Origin: Halofilum ochraceum
GTDB lineage: Bacteria; Pseudomonadota; Gammaproteobacteria; XJ16; Halofilaceae
NCBI RefSeq assembly: GCF_001614315.2
Contig: NZ_LVEG02000001.1
Location: 558,001 to 622,000, forward strand
DNA: 64,000 bases
Direction: 5' to 3'
The position numbers were made by a program, and so were the translations under genes. Under the pieces are notes generated by a model. That model saw only the letters and a program-made list of their open reading frames with translations, was not told where the DNA came from and searched no databases. The first letter of the stretch is position 1; each line of letters starts with the position of its first letter. This document shows, piece after piece, positions 53,704-64,000 of this stretch.

Positions 53704-54129
53704 TCAGGGGGCCTCCGTGACGATCGGCTGCTCGTGGCAGCCACGCTCGTCGATTTGCCAGCAGCGCAGATCGCGCATGCCCGTGTTTGTAACACCCGCG
53801 ATCAGGTAACTCCAGCCGGGCCAGGCCAGGTCCCGGTCGAGCGGGGACGGGGCCGGATCGCCGTGCGGATGCGAGTGCCAGACCCCGATAATACTCCGAC
53901 CGCGTCGCCGGGCGGCGTGTTCCAGCCGAAGCCACGCCTCCGGGTCGATGGTATAGCGTCGGCGCGGTTCCGGGTGCACGTTCGGGAGGGGGTGAAGAGC
54001 GGTTATAACGGCCGGCCCGGCGCCGCCATGCCCTTCGAGCAGACCACAGGCTTCGAGTGGCCATGCTGTTTCGGACAGTTCCCGGATACGTCGCCGGTGG
54101 GGAGCGCGCAGGAACAGACGCGTGGCCAT
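53704..54129 (-). CDS. JAMM/MPN-domain protease (MEC-like)
   Basis: A 141-residue zinc JAMM protein with Glu26 (LEACGLLEG) and the HxHx7SxxD motif (His85, His87, Ser95, Asp98 in WHSHPHGDPAPSPLDRD). Mec of Mycobacterium cleaves cysteine from the carrier CysO; other relatives trim carrier C-termini. Here the neighbouring carrier already ends in Gly-Gly, which favours removal of an adduct rather than trimming. Confidence 0.9.
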   Translation of the reverse strand: MATRLFLRAPHRRRIRELSETAWPLEACGLLEGHGGAGPAVITALHPLPNVHPEPRRRYTIDPEAWLRLEHAARRRGRSIIGVWHSHPHGDPAPSPLDRDLAWPGWSYLIAGVTNTGMRDLRCWQIDERGCHEQPIVTEAP

Positions 54130-54407
54130 CAGCCCCCGGCGACGGACGGCATCACGATGACCTCGTCGCCGTCGTGGAGTTCGGTCTCCAGTCCCTGGAG
54201 CTGGCGGATATCGGTCCGGCGTACGAACACGTTGACGTACGGGCGCAGCTGGCCGTCCCGGGTGCGGATGCGCTGGATCAGTGCCTGGTGGTCTGCGCCG
54301 ATCCGCTCGAGCAGTTCATCGACGTAGCCTGCCTCGGCCCGGAGCTCGCCATTGCCATCGGCGTAGGGTTGCAGAGGGGTCGGAATCCGCAGCGTCACTT
54401 CAGCCAT
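54129..54407 (-). CDS. ThiS/MoaD/CysO-like sulfur carrier
   Basis: A 92-residue beta-grasp ubiquitin-like protein ending in Gly-Gly (VIVMPSVAGG), ready for adenylation and thiocarboxylation by the adjacent MoeB-type enzyme. Length is closer to CysO than to the roughly 66-residue ThiS. First gene of the carrier module; overlaps the JAMM gene by one base. Confidence 0.9.
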   Translation of the reverse strand: MAEVTLRIPTPLQPYADGNGELRAEAGYVDELLERIGADHQALIQRIRTRDGQLRPYVNVFVRRTDIRQLQGLETELHDGDEVIVMPSVAGG

Positions 54408-54461
54408 GGGCTCATTCCATCCGTCAGGCGCATGCCAATCGTAGCACGCGCTTGCGCGTTT

Positions 54462-55226
54462 TCACTCGCGTTCGATCGCCTCGATCAGGGGATCCGCGCC
54501 ATCGCGATGGCAGGTCAGGACGACCCGCTCGATCCGGTGGCTCCCGTGCTGTAGCGCAATGTGGGCGGCCTCCCGGGCCGCCGTCCGGCGCGGCGCGTCA
54601 TCGACCGCGTTGATGACGGCGATGGCACGTGCCTGTTTCGGAATGCCCTGCAGGCCACCGTCAGCGGCACTCAGCAGTTGGCCGACGGTGGCGGGTGTAA
54701 TCGGATCCCCGGGGCGCAGGCCGGTCACCGCCTCGATCCGCTCCGGCCGGTGGGCGACGCGTTCGTCCAGCGGCTCGCCGATCGCGGCCGCCGAGACGAC
54801 GCACAGCACGGTGGTCGCGCTGTCCGGGATGACCGGCTCGTCCACGGCGGGCGCCTTGATCGCGCGCATCCGTGCACCGTCGGCCTTGACGAGGGTGAGG
54901 TCGAAGGCGCCTTGCCGGTGGCAGTCGCCGATCACTTCGGGCGGTACGCCGGCGACGCGGCCGGACTTCTCGCTTGGGCGCGCATAGGCCACCCGGCGGT
55001 GCTCGCGGGTGGCGGCGACCGTCGCCGGCAGGTCGGGCTCCTCGGTGATCAGCCGCCAGGCGCCGAGACGCCGCGAGAACGCGGTCATGAAAACCGTCGC
55101 GGTCATCGCCACCCGTCCGGGGTGCGCCGCGGCCAGGGCATACAGCGTGGTCTTCTTGCCGCCGGCACCGACCGCGCAGACGATCCCCCGGTCGGCCCCC
55201 AGAAGTTCGATCAGGCGCTCGCTCAT
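54462..55226 (-). CDS. yqeC: YqeC-like selenium-dependent hydroxylase accessory protein
   Basis: A 254-residue P-loop-like protein (VCAVGAGGKKTTLYALAAAHPG, LTLVKADGARMRAIKAPAVDEPVIP) matching YqeC, which accompanies selenium-dependent molybdenum hydroxylases. No molybdenum hydroxylase or selenophosphate gene is nearby. It overlaps the BNR gene upstream (ATGA). The 55-bp gap after it holds an ACGCGCTTGCGCGT palindrome. Confidence 0.82.
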   Translation of the reverse strand: MSERLIELLGADRGIVCAVGAGGKKTTLYALAAAHPGRVAMTATVFMTAFSRRLGAWRLITEEPDLPATVAATREHRRVAYARPSEKSGRVAGVPPEVIGDCHRQGAFDLTLVKADGARMRAIKAPAVDEPVIPDSATTVLCVVSAAAIGEPLDERVAHRPERIEAVTGLRPGDPITPATVGQLLSAADGGLQGIPKQARAIAVINAVDDAPRRTAAREAAHIALQHGSHRIERVVLTCHRDGADPLIEAIERE

Positions 55227-56308
55227 GCGGTCTCGACCGTGGCCTTGACGCTGAGGATCGGCGGCAGGAACTCGGCCTGGCAGTCCCAGTGCTCACCGCG
55301 ATCGCGGCTCGTGAACAGATGCCCGCTCGAGGTGCCGAAAAAGAGCCCGAGCGGATTCAGGTGATCGCTGTCCATGCCGTCACGAAGTACCGTGCAGTAC
55401 ACGTGCCGCTGCGGCAAACCCGCCGACAGCGCTTCCCAGTGCTGGCCCGCATCCTCCGTGCGGTAGACCCGCAACCGCCCATCGACCGGATACCGCATCT
55501 GCGTGCCCGCCTCGGGGATGCAGAACAGCGTATCCGCGCTGTCCGCGTCGGTCGCGAGCGCATAACCGAAATCGCTGGGCAGTCCCGCCGTGATCTCGTG
55601 CCAGTTTTCGCCGGCGTCGCTGCTGATCCAGGTCCCCGTGTGGCTCTGACGGAAGAGCCGGCCACCGTGACGGGGGTGTGCGAGCAGGCGGTGTTCGTTA
55701 TGTCCCGCCACCGGCAGCGGGTCCGCCAGATACGGGGCGCGGACGCCTTTATTGATCGGGCTCCAGCTGGCGCCCGCGTCATCCGAGCGATAGCAGCCAC
55801 CCGCGCACAGGGCGGCATAGAGCCGCTCGGGGTCGGCCCCGTCGACCTGAACGGAGTGTACCGCGAGGCCCCCCTTGGCGGGATGCCACAGCGACGCGGT
55901 CGGGTGCTGGTCGAAAGCCGGCAGCCGCGACCAGCTATCGCCTCGGTCGTGACTGACGAACAGCCCCGGCGGCTCGATCCCCGCGAACAGGGTCCCGGGC
56001 GTGGTGGCGGAGCCTGGCGCCAGACACCAAAGCGTGCGCAGGCTCTGCGGCCCCTCGTCGTCGTGGTGCCGCGGCACCTCGGGCAGCGGCTCCCAGCTGT
56101 GACCGCCGTTCCCCGTGCGGTAGACGTGCACCCCCCAGACCGGATGATGCGCCGCCGCATAACCGAAGCGCGGATCGCGCGGGTCCAGCCAGGCGCTCTG
56201 GATCTCGTACCCGGCGATATGCGGGCCATCCAGGGTCCAGGTCTCGCGGTCCTCGCTGCGGGCGACGAACAGGCCTTTGCGGGTACCGATTACGAGTGTG
56301 ACGGGCAT
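55223..56308 (-). CDS. BNR/sialidase-like beta-propeller repeat protein
   Basis: A 361-residue cytosolic protein with repeated Asp-box motifs (FVSHDRGDSWSRL, YRSDDAGASWSPI, WISSDAGENWHEI, YRTEDAGQHWEAL, FTSRDRGEHWDC), forming a beta-propeller. No signal peptide, so it is not an exported sialidase. Such genes are widely annotated as glycosyl hydrolase/exo-alpha-sialidase without proof. The start at 56308 opens VTLVIGTRKGLFVA; upstream codons lie in repeat DNA. First gene of the minus-strand operon. Confidence 0.85.
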   Translation of the reverse strand: MPVTLVIGTRKGLFVARSEDRETWTLDGPHIAGYEIQSAWLDPRDPRFGYAAAHHPVWGVHVYRTGNGGHSWEPLPEVPRHHDDEGPQSLRTLWCLAPGSATTPGTLFAGIEPPGLFVSHDRGDSWSRLPAFDQHPTASLWHPAKGGLAVHSVQVDGADPERLYAALCAGGCYRSDDAGASWSPINKGVRAPYLADPLPVAGHNEHRLLAHPRHGGRLFRQSHTGTWISSDAGENWHEITAGLPSDFGYALATDADSADTLFCIPEAGTQMRYPVDGRLRVYRTEDAGQHWEALSAGLPQRHVYCTVLRDGMDSDHLNPLGLFFGTSSGHLFTSRDRGEHWDCQAEFLPPILSVKATVETA

Positions 56309-56338
56309 ATTCGGGTTCCTGAGGGGCTGTTCAGCGCT

Positions 56339-56640
56339 GTTTTCGGTTCTCCCCAAGACGCAAAGGGCGCCAAGGTACGCGAAGAAGGGCAGAAGATGGT
56401 TTGCTCCGGACCGCAGGAGGCTTCGAGGACCAGGTGAACCATGATGGATACCGGATTCCGGTTCGCGGCCAAGGCCGCTCCTACGGCGATCGACCACCCG
56501 CTGCAGGAGCGGGCTTGCCCGCGAACCGGGTTCGGCGTGCACCACTTCCGCGGTTTCCTCAAAGACCTCCGCGTATCCGCATCGAGCCGTTTTTCCTTTG
56601 CGTCCCCTGGCGCTCTTTGCGCCTTGGCGAGAACTCTAAC
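56339..56640. repeat. Class II nested palindromic element, copy F (with REP core)
   Basis: Fills the gap between the BNR gene start and queF stop. Outer left arm ttctccccaagacgcaaagg at 56345 onward is complemented by cctttgcgtcccctggcgct ... ccttggcgagaa ending at 56634. The centre is a REP pair: ccggttcgcggccaaggccg (about 56459) and gagcgggcttgcccgcgaac (about 56516). No gene. Confidence 0.75.
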
Positions 56641-56656
56641 CTACTTCAGCAATTCC

Positions 56657-57046
56657 TCACGGCAGCGATACGGCCTCCGTCGGCTCCCACCCCTCGGCGC
56701 GGTGTTCGGCCACGACCGTGGTGTAGATGCCGCCGCGGACATTGAAGTGGCCGGTCAGGCGCAGGAAGCGCGGGTTCACCGCCGCCACCAGATCGTCGCA
56801 GATGCGGTTGGTGACGTCCTCATGGAAATGGCCCTCGTCACGGAACGACCACATATACAGCTTGAGGGCCTTCAGCTCCACGCACTGCGCGTCGGGCACG
56901 TATTCCAGCTCGAAGGTCGCGAAATCCGGCTGGCCCGTTTTCGGGCACAGGCAGGTGAACTCCGGAATCGACATCCGGATCGTGTAGTCCCGGCCCGGCC
57001 GCGGGTTGTCAAAGGTTTCGAGCGTCTTCGAGGGCTGTGTGGTCAT
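56657..57046 (-). CDS. queF: NADPH-dependent preQ0 reductase (type I QueF)
   Basis: A 129-residue tunnelling-fold enzyme with catalytic Cys34 and Asp41 in [12 protein letters not shown] and the substrate segment [21 protein letters not shown]. It reduces 7-cyano-7-deazaguanine to preQ1 in queuosine synthesis. Short (unimodular) form, unlike the longer form of E. coli. Bracketed by class II elements on both sides. Confidence 0.95.
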   Translation of the reverse strand: MTTQPSKTLETFDNPRPGRDYTIRMSIPEFTCLCPKTGQPDFATFELEYVPDAQCVELKALKLYMWSFRDEGHFHEDVTNRICDDLVAAVNPRFLRLTGHFNVRGGIYTTVVAEHRAEGWEPTEAVSLP

Positions 57047-57126
57047 GGGCTCCGTCCGGCGTGGTCAGCGGCGCGCATTATCGCCGATGCGCCGGGTGCT
57101 CGCATACGGTTCGTGCCGTTGGTCCG

Positions 57127-57440
57127 CGCGGGTTCGGGTTCTCGCCAAGGCGGGGAGGGCGCCAGGGGGCGGGAAGAAAGGCGGGAAGGGTTCACGCAGA
57201 GCCGCGGAGCGCGCGGAGGGATGGGTGAGCAGAGGCAGCCACCGGATCCCGGTTCGCGGGCAAGCCTGCTCCTACAGTGGATGGACTGCACCCGTAGGAG
57301 CGGCCTTGGCCGCGAACCGGTCTCGCCGTGCATCGCTTTCGTGTTTTCCTTGGCGCGCTCTGCGGCTCCGCGTGAAACCGCCTTTTTGCGGTATCCCCCG
57401 GGACTTTGGGGCGCTCGTGCCCTGGCGAGAACCGAAAACG
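57127..57440. repeat. Class II nested palindromic element, copy G (three layers)
   Basis: The fullest class II copy: outer arm ggttctcgccaaggcgggga (57129) with its complement ending at 57436; middle arm ttcacgcagagccgcggagc (57190) with gcgctctgcggctccgcgtg (57356); inner REP pair ggttcgcgggcaagcctgct (57251) and gtaggagcggccttggccgc (57295). Lies between queF and smc and must contain or adjoin the smc promoter. Confidence 0.8.
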
Positions 57441-57552
57441 GGCATCCACGGCCCCGGCGACCTTGCCGGGCACGGAGGGCGCGGGCAATAATGCCGGGTT
57501 TTCGCCCCGAACCCGCGCGGCGGGTCGGTCCGCGTCGAGGAATCGTTCCTGC

Positions 57553-60500
57553 ATGCGACTGAGCAAGATCAAGCTCGCCGGCTTCAAATCATTCGTCGAT
57601 CCCGCGACGGTCCATTTTCCCACCAATCTCGTCGGCGTGGTTGGACCCAACGGCTGCGGCAAGTCGAACGTGATCGACGCCGTGCGCTGGGTCATGGGCG
57701 AGTCGTCCGCGAAACACCTGCGCGGCGGCTCGATGGAAGACGTGATCTTCAACGGCTCCTCGCAGCGCAAACCGGTCGGGCAGGCCTCGGTCGAGCTCGT
57801 GTTCGACAACACCGACGGCACCTTGACCGGGGAGTACGCGCAGTACAACGAGATCTCGGTCAAGCGCCTGGTGAACCGTGAGGGCGCCTCGAACTATTAC
57901 CTCAACAATACGCGCTGCCGGCGACGGGATATCACGGACCTGTTCCTGGGGACCGGTCTCGGGCCGCGCAGTTACGCCATTATCGAGCAGGGCATGATCT
58001 CGCGCCTGATCGAGGCCAAGCCCGAGGATATGCGGGTCTATCTCGAAGAAGCGGCCGGCATCTCCAAATACAAGGAACGCCGGCGCGAAACGGAGAACCG
58101 GATCCGGCATACACGGGAGAATCTCGAGCGCCTGATCGACCTGCGGGACGAGGTGGCCAAACACCTCGAACACCTCGCGCGTCAGAAGCGTACCGCGGAG
58201 AAGTACCGGGAGCTCAAGGCCGAGGAGCGCGAGGCCCACGCGCAGTTGCTGGCCCTGCGGTGGCGCGATATGGCCGCCGAACTGGAAGAGCGCGAGCGCC
58301 GTCTTTCCGGTGAGCGCACGCAGCTGGAAGAGGTCGTCGCCGAGCAGCGCCGTGCGGAGGCCGGGCTCGAAACGGCGCGTGAAGAACACCACGAGGCGAC
58401 CGAGGCCTTCAACGCGGTTCAGGGACGTTATTACCGAATCGGTGCCGAGATCTCCTCCACCGAGCAGCAGATCCAGCACAGCAAGGATGCCCGCCAGCGC
58501 AGCCGCGATGAATTCGCCCAGGTGGAGCGCGAGCGCGCCGAGACCGAGGAACAGGTGCGTGCGGACCGCGAGCGCCTGGAGACACTGGACAACGCGCTGG
58601 CAGAAGACCGGCCTGAACACGAGCGTCTTCAGGCCAGCCGCGACGCCTCGACCCAGGCGCTGCAGGCGGCCGAACAGGCCATGCAGCGCTGGCAGACGGA
58701 ATGGGATGACTTCAATCGGCGGGCGACCGAGCCGGCACAGACGGCGCAGGTCCAGCGTTCGCGCATGGAGCAGCTTGAACGCCATATCGAGCAGGCGAAC
58801 CAGCGCCTGCGCAAGGTCGAGGAAGAGGCGGAGCAACTCGATCCGGAAGGCCTCGAGGTCGAGATCGAGTCGCTCGCCGAGCAGGTCGCCGAGGCCGAAC
58901 GCGAGACCACGCGCCTGCAGGAGCGGCTCGCCGAGAACGGTGAGGCGCTCGAGCAGGCCCGCGGCGAGCAGACCGAAATCCGCCAGACGCTGGAGACCGC
59001 CCGCAGCGAACAGCAGGAGCTTTCCGGCCGGGTCACCTCACTCGAGGCACTGCAGCAGGCGGCGCTCGGCCAGTCCGATGAACATGTCGTCGAGTGGCTG
59101 GAGCGCCAGGGGATCGCCGGGAATCCGCGTCTGGCCCGATCACTGTCGGTCGAGTCCGGCTGGGAACGAGCGGTCGAGGTGGTGCTGGGGCCGTTCCTGG
59201 AGTCGGTCTGCATCGACGCGCTCGACCCGGTCGCCACGGCCGTCGAACAGCTCGAGGCCGGCGGCATCAGCCTCGTCGACGGCAACGGCGTCGCGGCGGC
59301 TGCGTCGGCGGACGGCAGCGCCAGCCTGCTCGAGCGTGTCGATGGCGATACGCCGTTAGCCGGCCTGCTCGCGGGCGTCCACACGGCGCCCGATCTGGAC
59401 AGCGCGCTGCGCCAGCGCAACACGCTCGATGCGGGCTCATCCGTGGTTACACCGGACGGCGTGTGGATGGGCCCGAACTGGCTGCGCTTCGCGCGGCCCT
59501 CCGATGACGATGCGGGCGTCCTCCGCCGCGAACAGGAACTCGCGACCGCGCGCGAGGGACTCGAACGTGCGCAGGAAACCGTTGCCGCGCACGAGGCCGA
59601 GATCGAACGCCTCGGCGCGCGGGTGGCCGAACTCGAACGCGAGCGCGAGGATACCCAGCAGGCGCTGAACAAGGCCCACCGCGAGCACGCCGACCTCGAG
59701 TCCCGACTCGAAGGCCGGCGCATGCGCCTGGAGCAGATCGGGCAGCGGCGGAATCGGTTATCGGAGGAGGCACGCGAACTGCGCGAGCAGATCGAGCGCG
59801 AGACCGCCGAGATGCGCGAGGCCGAAACCGCGCGCAACCGGGCGCTGGAACAGAGCGAGGCCTTCGACACCGAGCGGGCCGAGCTGCAGAAGCGCCGGGA
59901 GCAACTCGCAAGCGAGCTCGAAGAGGCCCGCGAGAAGGCACGCTCCGATCAGGATGCCGGGCACCGGGTCGAATTGCGGGTCGAATCGACCCGCAGCTCG
60001 CGTGATGCCACGGCCCAGAATCTGGAGCGTATGCAGTCGCGGCTGGAACAACTGCAGCAACGCCGTGACGATCTACAGCAGACGCTCGACGGCAGCGACG
60101 AACCGATCGAGGCACTGGAGGCGGAGCTCAACGAAAAGCTCTCCGCGCGGGTCGAGATCGAGCAGGAGATGAACACGGCGCGCCAGCGTGTCGAGGAAAT
60201 CGAGCAGCGCATGCGCTCATTGGAGCAGCAGCGCAGCGACGGTGAGCGCCGGGCCGGGGAGATCCGCGAGCGTGTGAGCGCCGAGCAGATGGCGGTGCAG
60301 GAGACGCGGGTCCGGCGCGAGACCGTTCAGGAGCAGCTCGATGAGATCGAGCGCGAGGCGGAGCCGCTGCTGGAGGGGCTGCCGGAGGATGCGACCGCGG
60401 ACGCCTGGCAGAACCACGTAGAGCAGCTGGCGCGCAAGGTCGAACGCCTGGGGCCGGTCAACCTGGCCGCGATCGACGAGTACGAAGAACAGACCCGACG

Positions 60501-61062
60501 CAAGGAGTACATCGACCAGCAGCACGACGACGTCACCCAGGCGCTGGAGACGCTGGAGAACGCGATCGCGAAGATCGACCGTGAGACCCGCCAGCGCTTC
60601 CGGCAGACCTTCGATATCGTCAACCAGCAGCTGCAGGCGCTGTTCCCGCGGCTGTTCGGCGGCGGTCAGGCGCATCTCGAGATGACCGGCGACGATCTGC
60701 TGTCGACGGGTGTGACGATCATGGCGCGTCCGCCCGGGAAGCGCGTATCGAATATCCACCTGCTGTCCGGCGGCGAGAAGGCGCTGACCGCGGTGGCGCT
60801 GGTGTTCGCGTTCTTCGAACTGAACCCGGCGCCGTTCTGCATGCTCGACGAGGTCGATGCCCCGCTGGACGACGCCAATGTCGGCCGCTACTGTGATCTT
60901 GTGCGCGAGATGTCCGATCGTGTGCAGTTCATTTTCATCACGCACAACAAGCAGACCATGGAACTGTCGAATCAGCTTACGGGGGTCACGATGCGCGAAG
61001 CCGGTGTCTCACGTCTGGTCGCGGTCGACGTCCGTGAAGCCGCCGACTTCGCGGAAGCCTGA
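57553..61062 (+). CDS. smc: Chromosome partition protein SMC
   Basis: A 1169-residue SMC ATPase. N-terminal head with Walker A GPNGCGKSN (near residue 32), long coiled coil, hinge at about 515-650 (WLERQGIAGNPRLARSLSVE), second coil, C-terminal head with LLSGGEKALTAVALVFA signature and MLDEVDAPLDDANV Walker B. Extrudes DNA loops for chromosome segregation. Start at the ATG giving MRLSKIKLAGFKSFVDP; the frame is open upstream only through repeat DNA. Followed by zipA after 10 bp. Confidence 0.97.
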   Translation: MRLSKIKLAGFKSFVDPATVHFPTNLVGVVGPNGCGKSNVIDAVRWVMGESSAKHLRGGSMEDVIFNGSSQRKPVGQASVELVFDNTDGTLTGEYAQYNEISVKRLVNREGASNYYLNNTRCRRRDITDLFLGTGLGPRSYAIIEQGMISRLIEAKPEDMRVYLEEAAGISKYKERRRETENRIRHTRENLERLIDLRDEVAKHLEHLARQKRTAEKYRELKAEEREAHAQLLALRWRDMAAELEERERRLSGERTQLEEVVAEQRRAEAGLETAREEHHEATEAFNAVQGRYYRIGAEISSTEQQIQHSKDARQRSRDEFAQVERERAETEEQVRADRERLETLDNALAEDRPEHERLQASRDASTQALQAAEQAMQRWQTEWDDFNRRATEPAQTAQVQRSRMEQLERHIEQANQRLRKVEEEAEQLDPEGLEVEIESLAEQVAEAERETTRLQERLAENGEALEQARGEQTEIRQTLETARSEQQELSGRVTSLEALQQAALGQSDEHVVEWLERQGIAGNPRLARSLSVESGWERAVEVVLGPFLESVCIDALDPVATAVEQLEAGGISLVDGNGVAAAASADGSASLLERVDGDTPLAGLLAGVHTAPDLDSALRQRNTLDAGSSVVTPDGVWMGPNWLRFARPSDDDAGVLRREQELATAREGLERAQETVAAHEAEIERLGARVAELEREREDTQQALNKAHREHADLESRLEGRRMRLEQIGQRRNRLSEEARELREQIERETAEMREAETARNRALEQSEAFDTERAELQKRREQLASELEEAREKARSDQDAGHRVELRVESTRSSRDATAQNLERMQSRLEQLQQRRDDLQQTLDGSDEPIEALEAELNEKLSARVEIEQEMNTARQRVEEIEQRMRSLEQQRSDGERRAGEIRERVSAEQMAVQETRVRRETVQEQLDEIEREAEPLLEGLPEDATADAWQNHVEQLARKVERLGPVNLAAIDEYEEQTRRKEYIDQQHDDVTQALETLENAIAKIDRETRQRFRQTFDIVNQQLQALFPRLFGGGQAHLEMTGDDLLSTGVTIMARPPGKRVSNIHLLSGGEKALTAVALVFAFFELNPAPFCMLDEVDAPLDDANVGRYCDLVREMSDRVQFIFITHNKQTMELSNQLTGVTMREAGVSRLVAVDVREAADFAEA

Positions 61063-61072
61063 GTAACGTGCC

Positions 61073-64000
<2,928 letters not shown>

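Noticed and set aside
55223-56308. Exported sialidase.
   Set aside because: Asp-box repeats only indicate a beta-propeller; there is no signal peptide and no sialidase catalytic residues could be placed.

Overview
The window is GC-rich, densely packed bacterial chromosome. Two blocks have gene orders I recall from Pseudomonas: smc-zipA-ligA at 57.5-64 kb, and mtnA / TRZ-ATZ hydrolase / ubiG / HAD phosphatase at 31.6-35.5 kb. Together with DsbB, ZipA and a GcvR-like protein they point to a gammaproteobacterium. The many osmolyte transport and catabolism genes (ABC, BCCT, TRAP, sox genes, GbdR-like regulators) suggest a halophilic or marine aerobe. An orphan squalene synthase HpnC would fit a Chromatiales/Ectothiorhodospiraceae-like lineage. 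That placement is inference from gene content. I saw no rRNA, tRNA, CRISPR array, transposase or phage gene.

Layout. 0.2-1.8 kb: aminotransferase IV plus a sulfotransferase-like protein. 2.0-9.9 kb (minus strand): a heterotetrameric sarcosine-oxidase-type operon (soxB-D-A-G) with an additional SoxB-like flavoprotein upstream and a VOC protein downstream, controlled by a divergent LysR gene (10.1 kb). 11.2-14.6 kb: an OsmF/YehZYXW-type osmoprotectant ABC importer. 14.8-15.7 kb: a nitrilase-family hydrolase. 15.7-28.4 kb: the centrepiece, a corrinoid methyl-transfer operon (MttB-family methyltransferase, corrinoid protein, DUF1638, PF13769 protein, MetV-like and MetF-like reductase parts, methyl-THF:corrinoid methyltransferase, RACo-like reactivase), flanked by two GbdR-like GlxA/AraC regulators, an Old Yellow Enzyme homologue and an EamA exporter. 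28.6-39 kb: an M24/creatinase-fold hydrolase and housekeeping genes (hpnC, methionine salvage, ubiG, gcvR-like, dsbB, ybaK, pncA-pncB). 39-48 kb: a second probable catabolic island (LysR, aldehyde dehydrogenase, M19 protein, BCCT transporter, two uncharacterised proteins, CysK-like enzyme). 48.4-56.3 kb (minus strand): TRAP-TAXI transporter, two small proteins, a MoeB/MEC/ThiS-like sulfur-carrier module, YqeC and a BNR-repeat protein. 56.6-64 kb: queF and smc-zipA-ligA (ligA runs off the end).

How it may work together (inference). A quaternary amine such as glycine betaine enters by the ABC or BCCT system. The MttB-family enzyme moves one methyl to the corrinoid protein, the MtgA-like enzyme passes it to tetrahydrofolate, and MetF/MetV oxidise methyl-THF. 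RACo restores cobalt that has slipped to Co(II). The remaining N-methyls of dimethylglycine or sarcosine would be removed by the Sox-type flavoenzymes, also onto THF.

The intergenic space is unusual: at least seven large nested palindromic elements of two kinds lie between or inside operons, one of them supplying the last codons and stop of a transporter gene.
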